Positions 22,528 through 31,343 of a stretch of 64,000 nucleotides of DNA are shown piece after piece. The stretch comes from Obesumbacterium proteus (GTDB taxonomy: Bacteria > Pseudomonadota > Gammaproteobacteria > Enterobacterales > Enterobacteriaceae): NCBI RefSeq assembly GCF_001586165.1, contig NZ_CP014608.1, forward strand, positions 1,860,001 through 1,924,000, read 5' to 3'. How positions within the stretch are numbered: the first letter of the stretch is position 1; each line of letters opens with the position of its first letter. Made by a program: the position numbers and the translations under genes. The notes below the pieces were generated by a model, which worked only from the letters and a program-made list of their open reading frames with translations, searched no databases and was not told the origin of the DNA.

Positions 22528-23280
22528 ATGGCAGATTGCCAGAATGATTACGGGAAGTTAATTGGCCGCGTCGCTATTCTGCGTCTTGCCGAAGGCTGCC
22601 CAGATACAGTCCCAGAACAATCAGAGTTCGTGCGCATGGGCGCTCTGACCACCAAGTCAATCGACTATTCAATGAACACTGTTACTTCTGAGGCTGACGA
22701 TACCAAGGGTCTGGTTGAGAACCTTGTCACTAACATGGATCTGACGATCAGCTTTGATGGTGAGTGGCGTAAGCGCGATAAGCCAACCGACTTTGGCCCA
22801 ATCAAACTTTCCAAAGAGCTATTGGCAGAAACCAAATCTGGCCGTCAGCCTACTTACTGGGTTCAGTTTGATTTCACCGGTGAAGATGCTGTAGTTCTCC
22901 AAGGCTATATGGCTGCGACTTCATGGTCTGGCGAGTTCGGAGCATCTGACATCGCAACTTACTCCGGCGAGTTCAAGGTGGCTGACGCTGATACTGTCGA
23001 ATATCTGGAAGAGGAAGTTCCTGTTACGGGTGTAACTGTCACTCCGACCAGTGGAAGTGTTGCCGTTGGCGCAACGACCACATTTACGGTTGATGTAGCT
23101 CCTGCTGGCGCAACCAATAAAGCATACACGGTAACGTCATCAGCTCCATCAAAGGCGACGGCAACACTTTCTGGAACTACGGTAACGGTAACAGGCGTGG
23201 CCGCAGGTACGGCAAACATTACTGTCACCACAACCGACGGCGCAAAGTCTGCGGTATACGCGGCAACAGTAACTGCTTAG
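22528..23280 (+). CDS. Major tail tube protein with C-terminal Ig-like domain
   Basis: 250 residues. Residues 1-165 form the tube domain (VTSEADDTKGLVENLVTNMD, SFDGEWRKRDKP, MAATSWSGEFGASDIATYSG). Residues 166-250 are a BIG2-like immunoglobulin domain (VTVTPTSGSVAVGATTTF ... ANITVTTTDG) displayed on the outside of the tail, as in lambda gpV. GAGGTAAGTAACC precedes the ATG. Confidence 0.85.
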   Translation: MADCQNDYGKLIGRVAILRLAEGCPDTVPEQSEFVRMGALTTKSIDYSMNTVTSEADDTKGLVENLVTNMDLTISFDGEWRKRDKPTDFGPIKLSKELLAETKSGRQPTYWVQFDFTGEDAVVLQGYMAATSWSGEFGASDIATYSGEFKVADADTVEYLEEEVPVTGVTVTPTSGSVAVGATTTFTVDVAPAGATNKAYTVTSSAPSKATATLSGTTVTVTGVAAGTANITVTTTDGAKSAVYAATVTA

Positions 23281-23335
23281 TAAGCACTACAGAGGGTATC
23301 GATGATGCCCTCGATACTGCTCACAAGGAATTCAC

Positions 23336-24043
23336 ATGACACCGATCACCGACATTGGCGAAATGCTTATTTCAGACCGTGAGAGGGACTATTTCTTTCG
23401 GCCTTCCCTAGTTGCCATGGCAAGAATCGGATCCCCGTCTGAAATCGTCGCTGCGCACGCAACCATGAATGGATTTGAGGTTTTTAGGCTAATTTCACAA
23501 GCCTCTGATGCATGGGGAAAGGTCCCTGAATGGCTGTTAAAAACAATAAAGACTCCCGTATATGGCCGCCCCGTCTTGGCTACAGCAATGAGCATAATGC
23601 AGGCGTGCTGTGACGATGATTTAACCTTGCTGATTGGAGAGTGGAGGCCCGGTAAAAAAGGTGTCGTCTACCGCAAAGGCAAAATGGGGATTGGGGAGAT
23701 AATCATCATTGCGCGTGAGCTAATCGAGCATGGTGTTATCGGTAAGGCCAAGCTCAGAAAGCTACAAAAGCATGAAAGCAAAGATGAGTATTCAGCAGAG
23801 TTTCGAGTGGTCGATTATATAAACGCGGCGCGGGCTCATTTCAACATGCCTAGAGGCGAAGCTGAACAGCTAACCATGACAGAGTTCCAGCTTATGCTTA
23901 AAGCTAAGTATCCAGAAGAGAAAGGGTTCACGAAGGAAGAGTATGACGCGGTGATCGACGCGGATGATAAACGAACGGCTGAATTGCTCTCTGGTCGCAG
24001 AAGGCTGGTCAAGTCTAAGAAGTTACCGGCTAAGGCCGCTTAA
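23336..24043 (+). CDS. Tail assembly chaperone candidate (DUF6246-like)
   Basis: 235 residues, helical, between the tail tube and tape measure genes, where the tail assembly chaperones of siphoviruses lie. Blocks LISDRERDYFFRPSLVAMAR and EYSAEFRVVDYINAARAHFN are ones I associate with DUF6246. No slippery site or second chaperone frame was found before the terminator that follows. AAGGAATTC precedes the ATG. Confidence 0.6.
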   Translation: MTPITDIGEMLISDRERDYFFRPSLVAMARIGSPSEIVAAHATMNGFEVFRLISQASDAWGKVPEWLLKTIKTPVYGRPVLATAMSIMQACCDDDLTLLIGEWRPGKKGVVYRKGKMGIGEIIIIARELIEHGVIGKAKLRKLQKHESKDEYSAEFRVVDYINAARAHFNMPRGEAEQLTMTEFQLMLKAKYPEEKGFTKEEYDAVIDADDKRTAELLSGRRRLVKSKKLPAKAA

Positions 24044-24049
24044 TGTCAC

Positions 24050-24073
24050 AACCTGCTCCGGCAGGTTTTTTTA
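24050..24073 (+). terminator. Terminator before the tape measure gene
   Basis: AACCTGC-TCCG-GCAGGTT followed by TTTTT. Confidence 0.78.
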
Positions 24074-24088
24074 TGTCTGGAGATCGTA

Positions 24089-27000
24089 ATGGCAAGCGAG
24101 CAGGAAGTCGGGAATATCGTCTACACCGTCCAAATGGATGTTGCAAAGCTCATTAGCGAGCAACAGAAAGTTAACGATCGCCTGGATAAGATGAACAGCC
24201 AGTTTGAGAAGACTGGCAAGACGGTAGACAACACAAGTAAATCATTCGCGTCGCTTACAAAGATAGCTGGCGCATTAACTGCCGCACTTTCAGTTTCAGC
24301 AGTGGCTCAATATGCAGATGCATGGACGTCCTTAAATAACAAACTAGCTAACTCAGTTAGAGCAGGGGAAAGCCTTGTAGGGGTCACTGAGCGAGTATTC
24401 AACATAACTCAAGCTACGAGGTCTAGTCTTGATGCGACGGCATCACTATATGCAAGATTAGAAAGGGCGACCCGAGAATATGGAACCAGTGCGGGCGATC
24501 TTGCTAAGTTAACCACAATCATAAATCAGGGATTTGTTGTTTCAGGCGCAACAGCACAAGAGGCTGAAAACGCAATTATTCAGTTATCTCAGGGCTTAGC
24601 TTCCGGCGCGTTACGCGGAGAAGAGTTCAACTCTGTTAACGAGCAAGGCAACAGGCTGATAGTTGCTTTGGCGGATTCTTTAGGCGTTACAACTGGTGAA
24701 ATGCGTAGCCTAGCTGCTCAGGGAAAATTAACCACTGATGTTGTTGTTAATGGTTTACTGTCTCAGGGCAATAAAATTGGTAGCGAATTTGCGCAAACAA
24801 CAACGACTATCTCTCAGGCTCTTCAGGTCGCAGGAAACAATATCACCAAGTTTTTTGGGGAGTCATCTTCAGTCAAAACTGGTGTTTCTATATTCAATGA
24901 TGTCGTAATTACGTTAAGCCAGAATATAGATGTTTTGTCAGGCGCGTTAACTATCGCGGCAGGCGTTATGGGCTCTCGCTACGTTGGCGCTCTTTACTTA
25001 GCCACTAAGGCAAAAGTTACTGACGCCGCCGCTACCGTTAATCAGCAGGTTCAAGAATACAAAGCCGCAAAAGCTGTCATGGCTTCCGCTCAATCTGAAA
25101 TAGCTAACGCTCAGGCTATAAAAGCATCGGAACAAGCTAAAGCAAGGGCATTGGCAACACAATCTGCAGTTAATCGCCAGCTCGGCCTGAATGTAAGTTA
25201 CCAGCAAGAATATGCAGCGATCCAATCAAAGATTATTGCTGCTGACAATGCAGAGGCTGCGGCTAAAACTAGGTTGGCCGCGGCAACAACGCAAGCATCA
25301 GTAGCCACTAGAACTTATGCAAGTGCAGTCTCTCTTGCGAAAGGTGCTCTTGGATTAGTTGGTGGACCGGCAGGCGCTGCCATGCTAGCTGGGGCGGCTA
25401 TTTTCTATTATTACCAGCAGGCACAACAAGCCAAGCAAGAGAGCATTGCGTTCGCCGATTCTCTCGACGCGGTCATTTCCAAAATGAAGGAGATGAACAG
25501 CACTCAGCTAGGTGCCGAGATAGCAAAGGCAGAAATATCGATTATCAACCAGAAGGATGCCATCGTTGATTTGCAAGCTGAAATGGACAACCTTCAACAG
25601 AAGAAGGCTTTCATTGAACAAGCTGCAAATATCCGAGGTGCAGAGTCGGTTGCAGAGGATTACGCAAGTATTCAGCGCGACATCGATATACAAGCAGGTA
25701 AGGTAGATGCCGCCGAAACAAAACTAAGTCAGACCATCAGTAAAACAGGCATTCTTCGTGCTCAATTAAATGGGACACTTCAAAGCGGCATTGAGCTTCT
25801 GAAGCGAGACGGCGAAGAGGCCGGTATTGCTGCGGGAATGATGAATCATTTGGGTAATTCTTTAGATTTCGCTAGTCGAGCTAAAGACAAATTCAATTCC
25901 TCAAGTATTCAAATCCCCGTAAGCAAAGAGGCTGATAAATTTAATTCTCAGCTAGAACAGCAAAATGAGTTGCTATCGATTACGGACAAAAGACTCAGAG
26001 CAGTAACCAAGGCAAGAATGGAGGCAGAGAGCCGAGGTGGCAACGTTAATCAGGTTAACACCGCAGGCGAGCTTGCAGGAAAACAATACGATCTTGAGAA
26101 AGCAGAGTCTGAGAGAGGGCAGACAACGAAGAATACTGCTAAAGCAGAATCTCAAGCAGAGCAGGCCGAGAAGAAAAGAGTCAAAACACTTCAAGACCTC
26201 TCCAATGAGATAGAAGTTGCAGCATTGAAGTCGAAGGGATTGAACAGGGAGGCTGCGCAATTAGCAGCAGTTCAGGAACTTGGCGCCGGAGCTACTCAGG
26301 CTCAAATCCAAGCGGCTAAACAGCAAGCAGGGCAAATATTCGATATACAGCAGCAGGCAGCAGATAAGAAAGCCGCTATAGATGCTGACTCGGCAGCAAA
26401 AGCCAAACAACAGCGTGACTTGGATAATGCTCAACTTGATCGGCAGCTTAAAGCCGGTGACGTCACGTTTGAGCAATCTCAACAACGCCGCGCTCAAATT
26501 GCTGCGGATTACTCCAAGGCGATTGCCAATGCCAGCTCTCAAGCGGTAGTCACACCTCAGCAGCAACTCGCCGGACAGGTTGATCCGGTGCAGCAACTTG
26601 CAAATGAGAATGCGCAAAAGCTTGCTCTTATTAAAGAGTATACAGCTCAGCGTGTAATCACCGAGGAGCAGGGGCTAGCGCTGATGAATGCTGCTAACAC
26701 TGAGTATGAAGCTCAAAGAACGGCAGCACAGTGGCAGTTGCTGAGTCAGCAAGGGTTGGGCTATGACATGTTAACCAGCGCTGTAGATGCCTTCGCTGGT
26801 AATGCATCAAACGCAATCACCGGGCTTCTCACAGGAACAATGTCAGTCTCTGACGCTATGCGTTCGCTTGGTAGCACGATACTGAATAGCGTTATCAACT
26901 CGCTGGTTCAGGTTGGTGTTGAAGCGCTCAAAAACTTCATTGTCGGTCAGACGATGGGTACGGCGGCCACTGCTGCATCAGTAGGGCAAGCTGCGGTTGT

Positions 27001-27469
27001 CGCTTCTGCTTGGGCTCCTGCGGCTGCAATGACATCGCTTGCAACCTTAGGCGCAAACTCCGTCCCAGCTGCTGCTGCGATAACAAGCACAGTCGGGTTA
27101 TCCAGCGGGCTGGCATTGGCCGGTATGCGTAAAAATGGTGGGCCCGTGTCTGCCGGCTCTATGTATCGGGTCGGTGAGGGCGGTGCACCAGAGCTTCTGC
27201 AATCTGGCGGCAAGAACTACATGATCCCCGGTGACGGCGGGAAAGTGATTAGCAATGCTGACTTACAGACCGGTGGTGGTGGAAATATACAGGTATCAGT
27301 CGTCTTCAACGATTACACATCTGGAAGCCACTCATACGACGCACAAACATCGCAAGATGGAAACAATCTCACCATTCAGGCATTTGTCATGGATATGGAT
27401 AACAAAGGGCCTATGCATTCTGCGATAACCCGCAATACCACAGCAACTTCACGCGCCACAGGAGGCTAA
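24089..27469 (+). CDS. Tail tape measure protein
   Basis: 1126 residues, the longest gene in the operon. Residues ~55-260 hold the lambda-type tape-measure N-terminal domain (SLTKIAGALTAALSVSAVAQ, LASGALRGEEFNSVNEQGNR). Long coiled coils and hydrophobic stretches (about 275-300 and 425-445) follow, with a glycine/alanine-rich C-terminus. It sets tail length (roughly 165 nm by the usual 0.15 nm per residue rule) and is ejected with DNA. Confidence 0.9.
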   Translation: MASEQEVGNIVYTVQMDVAKLISEQQKVNDRLDKMNSQFEKTGKTVDNTSKSFASLTKIAGALTAALSVSAVAQYADAWTSLNNKLANSVRAGESLVGVTERVFNITQATRSSLDATASLYARLERATREYGTSAGDLAKLTTIINQGFVVSGATAQEAENAIIQLSQGLASGALRGEEFNSVNEQGNRLIVALADSLGVTTGEMRSLAAQGKLTTDVVVNGLLSQGNKIGSEFAQTTTTISQALQVAGNNITKFFGESSSVKTGVSIFNDVVITLSQNIDVLSGALTIAAGVMGSRYVGALYLATKAKVTDAAATVNQQVQEYKAAKAVMASAQSEIANAQAIKASEQAKARALATQSAVNRQLGLNVSYQQEYAAIQSKIIAADNAEAAAKTRLAAATTQASVATRTYASAVSLAKGALGLVGGPAGAAMLAGAAIFYYYQQAQQAKQESIAFADSLDAVISKMKEMNSTQLGAEIAKAEISIINQKDAIVDLQAEMDNLQQKKAFIEQAANIRGAESVAEDYASIQRDIDIQAGKVDAAETKLSQTISKTGILRAQLNGTLQSGIELLKRDGEEAGIAAGMMNHLGNSLDFASRAKDKFNSSSIQIPVSKEADKFNSQLEQQNELLSITDKRLRAVTKARMEAESRGGNVNQVNTAGELAGKQYDLEKAESERGQTTKNTAKAESQAEQAEKKRVKTLQDLSNEIEVAALKSKGLNREAAQLAAVQELGAGATQAQIQAAKQQAGQIFDIQQQAADKKAAIDADSAAKAKQQRDLDNAQLDRQLKAGDVTFEQSQQRRAQIAADYSKAIANASSQAVVTPQQQLAGQVDPVQQLANENAQKLALIKEYTAQRVITEEQGLALMNAANTEYEAQRTAAQWQLLSQQGLGYDMLTSAVDAFAGNASNAITGLLTGTMSVSDAMRSLGSTILNSVINSLVQVGVEALKNFIVGQTMGTAATAASVGQAAVVASAWAPAAAMTSLATLGANSVPAAAAITSTVGLSSGLALAGMRKNGGPVSAGSMYRVGEGGAPELLQSGGKNYMIPGDGGKVISNADLQTGGGGNIQVSVVFNDYTSGSHSYDAQTSQDGNNLTIQAFVMDMDNKGPMHSAITRNTTATSRATGG

Positions 27470-27470
27470 G

Positions 27471-27968
27471 ATGGCTATTCCATATCCTGATTGGCTGCCA
27501 CTTGCGCAGAAGTCTGACAAGAGTCCGGCGACGGATACCGGATTTAGAACAGATCAGCCACTTGTCGGTGCGCCAATCTTCCAGAAGTTAACCGACGACC
27601 TGAAGACGTCATTCTCTCTCAAGTGGATATTCACGTTCACACAGCACCGCGCCTTTATGCAGTGGCTGCGCAGCCCGAACTATCTCGATAACTGTAACCA
27701 GTGGTTCTCTATGCGCCTTAACAACGGCACCGGAGACACTGGCATTGAGATTCAGGAGCTGCACTTCACTGCGTGGCCAACGTGGAACCATACAGGGAAT
27801 ATTTTTACTTGGTCGGGAGATGTCATCTGTCGGAAGCTGAATAACGCTGATGATGAGTTTGACGACATCATTGTCGAGCTGCCACCGCCGTGGGATAGCT
27901 GGCTGGATATTATCGTCACTGGCTATCCTGATGACCGCGATCCGGAATCATTACCGAGGGTGCCATAA
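27471..27968 (+). CDS. Minor tail protein
   Basis: 165 residues (MAIPYPDWLPLAQKSDKSPA) with FTQHRAFMQWLRSPNYLDNC, a pattern of the distal-tail (lambda M-like) proteins that follow the tape measure gene in this phage type. The ribosome site GGAGG lies in the end of the tape measure gene. The stop overlaps the next ATG (TAATG). Confidence 0.68.
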   Translation: MAIPYPDWLPLAQKSDKSPATDTGFRTDQPLVGAPIFQKLTDDLKTSFSLKWIFTFTQHRAFMQWLRSPNYLDNCNQWFSMRLNNGTGDTGIEIQELHFTAWPTWNHTGNIFTWSGDVICRKLNNADDEFDDIIVELPPPWDSWLDIIVTGYPDDRDPESLPRVP

Positions 27969-28438
27969 TGCCAACGCTAAGAGAGTACCGGGCTCAGCGC
28001 CCGAACCGGATAATCTACGAGACCATTGAATTTCATCATGTATCGTTTGGCAGTTTCTATCTAGTAAATAACCAAGTTTTCCCGAAGACGCTCGGCGGCG
28101 TGGAGTATAAACCATGCAGATTTGAGCTTTCGGAAAGTCAGCAAAGCAGCACACCAATCATCGATTCAACGATTAAGTTCAGTCGTTTGGCGCAGGACTT
28201 TAAGCAACAGTTGAAGGTCTGGCGTTCGTATAGTCGAATTGAACCAATAACTGTGACTTATCGGCTGTTTGACTCTAAAGACATGACAACTGCGATCAAA
28301 GAATGGCAGCTGTACGTCAAAGACTGCTCACTTGATGCTGATAACGTCAACGTCTCTCTATCAATGACAAACCCGCTCAACACCAACGTGGCCTTGCTGT
28401 ATGACCCAGCAGATTGGCCCGGTCTCGAAATCGGATAA
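27968..28438 (+). CDS. Minor tail protein (DUF1833, L-like)
   Basis: 156 residues with FELSESQQSSTPIIDSTIKF and ITVTYRLFDSKDMTTAIKEW, typical of DUF1833 proteins found before the NlpC/P60 gene. It is the counterpart of lambda gpL in the tail tip, though without L's cysteine cluster. Confidence 0.75.
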   Translation: MPTLREYRAQRPNRIIYETIEFHHVSFGSFYLVNNQVFPKTLGGVEYKPCRFELSESQQSSTPIIDSTIKFSRLAQDFKQQLKVWRSYSRIEPITVTYRLFDSKDMTTAIKEWQLYVKDCSLDADNVNVSLSMTNPLNTNVALLYDPADWPGLEIG

Positions 28439-28441
28439 ACA

Positions 28442-28873
28442 ATGACTAAATCTGACTTTATCAAACGGATGATCGGCGTTCCGTGGGCTAACCGCGCCTG
28501 TTCCATGGAATCTTGTGACTGCTGGGGTCTAGTCGCGCTGTATTACAGGCATGTTCTCGGCAAAGAAGTGCATCACAAAGCTGGGTATGAAAGTAACCGA
28601 GATTTTCTGACTTGTTACAGAGAGGAAGTGGTGTTCTGGCAGCGGGAGAAAGCACCCATCGAGGATGGTATTTTTGTTGGCTACATGGGGCGTAGAGCGG
28701 AGCACGTAGGTTTAGTTCTCAGTGGGATGGCATTACATAGCCGCGGACTCAATGGCTCTGTGAGGCTCGACAAGCTGCGCGTAATGGAAAAGGTGTTCAC
28801 TAAAGTGGAGTTTTATTCGTATGGCACTTCTAGAAATACAGCACTTGCCCGGAGTGCCGAAGGAGAGAATTGA
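28442..28873 (+). CDS. NlpC/P60 tail assembly protein (K-like)
   Basis: 143 residues. The catalytic cysteine is Cys27 in SCDCWGLVALYY, with His88 in AEHVGLVL and a third polar residue near ALHSRG. This cysteine peptidase or amidase fold sits in the tail tip and may cut peptidoglycan peptides during entry. No separate I-like (TAC_I) gene follows; the next gene is the J-like protein, which overlaps by 53 bases. Confidence 0.85.
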   Translation: MTKSDFIKRMIGVPWANRACSMESCDCWGLVALYYRHVLGKEVHHKAGYESNRDFLTCYREEVVFWQREKAPIEDGIFVGYMGRRAEHVGLVLSGMALHSRGLNGSVRLDKLRVMEKVFTKVEFYSYGTSRNTALARSAEGEN

Positions 28874-31286
28874 GCTTGCCAACGGCTCTAACTTTTACAC
28901 GTGGTTGGAGCAGCAAGCGTTTGATAGGGATATTGCGATCGTCATCAATGGCGTGTTGGCAGACGAAGAGACCGAGCTTTCGTTTGAACTCACAGAGCTA
29001 CATCGCATCCAGATATTCAATCAGCCGCGGAGTATCGTTAGCGACATTCTGAGTCCTGTTTTCAAACTCGTCACCAAGGTATTCTCGTTTCTTGCTCCCA
29101 AGCCTTCTTTCTCGTCAGCAGCGGATAACAACGCTAAAGAGAGCCCAAATAATAAGCTGACCGGTCAAACAAATATTGCCCGTACATATCAGGCGCGTCC
29201 TGATATTTACGGGCAGGTTCGCTCATTTCCCGACTTGATTCAGCAGTCTATGTTCGAGTTTACTGACAACATCAAGTACGTCACTGAATGGATGAACTTC
29301 GGGATCGGGAATTACACGGTAGAGAGCGTGCGCTATTCAGAGTCAAGCTTGGGTTCTATTGCCGGTGCCAGCTACCAGTTTTATCCTCCCGGTACCGTCA
29401 TTCCAGAAATCATTCAGGGATTCGAATTTGATGATGTAGACGGGCAGGAGGTGCTGGGGCCTAATGAGAGCAATAGCGAACAAGTAGCCACTGCAACTAC
29501 TAATGATGTAGTGTCAGGCACGATTACTGGCACATCCGCCGCGGTTAAAATCGTTCAGTCATCTGATTTCGACTATTTCTATGACATCCCTAAGCCTCTA
29601 CCGGTGCAAGTTACCGTCAATGTGACACGCCATTTAGCATCTGGTGATGTTACTGAGAATGTCACGTTTTCAGCGTCTTTGGATGCTGCGACTGAGTCAG
29701 ATGATAGCTCTGTTATTGACCCAGTTAAATACTTCACCTTCCAACTATCAGCGATCAACAGCCCAGTCGAGATACCATCTGGTTCGACTATCAACAACAC
29801 GATATTCACGCTGACTGAAAACAAAGGGAATATTTCTGGGCCATACTTCGCGGCAATTGAAGGCGATGAGCTTTGGGTGCACTTGCAGGCTCAACTTGGC
29901 AAGCGAGAGGGTGCTGACTTCTTGCTGGAGTATTGGGCTGTAAATGACGATAACGATAGGATTTCACCGACTTATAGCTACTCGAGCTATGTTTTCAACG
30001 CTAGTGATAGTCGCGCTGATTACATATACGGCACATTCAAGTTCACACCTCCATACGGTAAAGCGCGATATGCGTTCCAGCTGCGAAAAACTAACAACAG
30101 TTCTGACAGCAATCTTCTGCAAATAGCAGAGGCGCACTCAGTAACACGCCGGACGAATGTAACTTATCCAAATGATACTTTGGTAAAAGTCACTGTACGC
30201 GCAACGGAACAAGCTACCAGCTCACGTGATCGCAAATACAACGCACTCGTTACGCGTCACACAATCAGCTATGACATAAACACTCGCATAGTTGATTATA
30301 CGCTTAGACCTTCACGCAGCTTTGCTGATGCAGTCGCGCATGAGTGGCTGGTCATAGGGAAGCAGCCAGCAGACACGATAGACCTGTATGAGCTTTACAG
30401 TATCTATCAGTCATTACCGGATCCGCGGCTTGGTTATTTCGACTACACGTTTGACGACGAGGACGTTTCCCTTGGTAACCGCATAGAGACTATCTGCAAC
30501 GCGGCGCGAGTAATCGCGTACTGGGATGATGGTGTGCTTACGTTCGCCAGAGATGAGCGCAAAGAGTACCCATCTGCTGTATTCAACCGTGCAAATATCG
30601 TCGCTGATGAGTACAAAATAAGTTACGACATGACCATGCCAGGAGGATATGACGGTGTAGAAATTGAGTATGTCAGTCCGAAAACAAACAAGAAGACCTA
30701 TATCCGGTATCGCATTACGGACACAGGTATTGTTGAGCAAGCGGCATTATCTCCTCTGAAAATATCGCTTAGTGGATGCCGTAACGAGTACCAAGCAAAG
30801 GATAGGGCGCTTCTGGAAGTTAACCGGCTGGTCAGCTCACGCATGAAGATGAACATGAAGACGCTGGCGGACGGAGAGTATGTTTCACCGGGCGAGATGA
30901 TTGTTGTTGCCGATACTTACGACACAAACCAGCAAGCTGGTTACATCGTTGCGCGGAACGGCAATGACTTTGATACGAGCGAGCAAATTAGCTTTGCTGG
31001 CGACATGTATGTCAGGGTAACCGACTCGATCGGCAACTCTACGGAAAAAATCAGAGCATACCCACGCTCAGACACCACGTTTGGATTTACGGCCGCGGTG
31101 CCGAACATCACACTCAATATCTTCGACGGCTACAACGTTCAATCCCCATCACGCTATGTCATTGCCACAACCGCTGAAATGGAGGCCATGCGATGGCGAG
31201 TATCAGACAAGAAACCTAACTCTGACGGCACGTTCTCACTGACCTGTGACGAGTATTTCGACGCGAAACCAGACTACAACGTCTAA
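28821..31286 (+). CDS. Tail tip/central fibre protein (J-like)
   Basis: 821 residues. The N-terminal ~80 residues resemble an I-type ubiquitin-like module (RIELANGSNFYTWLEQQ ... LTELHRIQIFNQPR), followed by a membrane-like helix near 80-105 and a J-type core (TNIARTYQARPDIYGQVRSF, ... SPGEMIVVADTYDTNQQAGY). It ends at DEYFDAKPDYNV, where longer J proteins continue with receptor-binding domains. Here the tailspike takes over host recognition. GGAG precedes the ATG inside the NlpC gene. Confidence 0.8.
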   Translation: MALLEIQHLPGVPKERIELANGSNFYTWLEQQAFDRDIAIVINGVLADEETELSFELTELHRIQIFNQPRSIVSDILSPVFKLVTKVFSFLAPKPSFSSAADNNAKESPNNKLTGQTNIARTYQARPDIYGQVRSFPDLIQQSMFEFTDNIKYVTEWMNFGIGNYTVESVRYSESSLGSIAGASYQFYPPGTVIPEIIQGFEFDDVDGQEVLGPNESNSEQVATATTNDVVSGTITGTSAAVKIVQSSDFDYFYDIPKPLPVQVTVNVTRHLASGDVTENVTFSASLDAATESDDSSVIDPVKYFTFQLSAINSPVEIPSGSTINNTIFTLTENKGNISGPYFAAIEGDELWVHLQAQLGKREGADFLLEYWAVNDDNDRISPTYSYSSYVFNASDSRADYIYGTFKFTPPYGKARYAFQLRKTNNSSDSNLLQIAEAHSVTRRTNVTYPNDTLVKVTVRATEQATSSRDRKYNALVTRHTISYDINTRIVDYTLRPSRSFADAVAHEWLVIGKQPADTIDLYELYSIYQSLPDPRLGYFDYTFDDEDVSLGNRIETICNAARVIAYWDDGVLTFARDERKEYPSAVFNRANIVADEYKISYDMTMPGGYDGVEIEYVSPKTNKKTYIRYRITDTGIVEQAALSPLKISLSGCRNEYQAKDRALLEVNRLVSSRMKMNMKTLADGEYVSPGEMIVVADTYDTNQQAGYIVARNGNDFDTSEQISFAGDMYVRVTDSIGNSTEKIRAYPRSDTTFGFTAAVPNITLNIFDGYNVQSPSRYVIATTAEMEAMRWRVSDKKPNSDGTFSLTCDEYFDAKPDYNV

Positions 31287-31305
31287 ACCAATACCAACTA
31301 TCAAT

Positions 31306-31333
31306 AACCCAGCCATAGCGCTGGGTTTTTTTA
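31306..31333 (+). terminator. Terminator between J-like gene and tailspike
   Basis: AACCCAG (31306-31312) pairs with CTGGGTT (31321-31327), then TTTTT. Confidence 0.72.
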
Positions 31334-31343
31334 TGGAAAAATT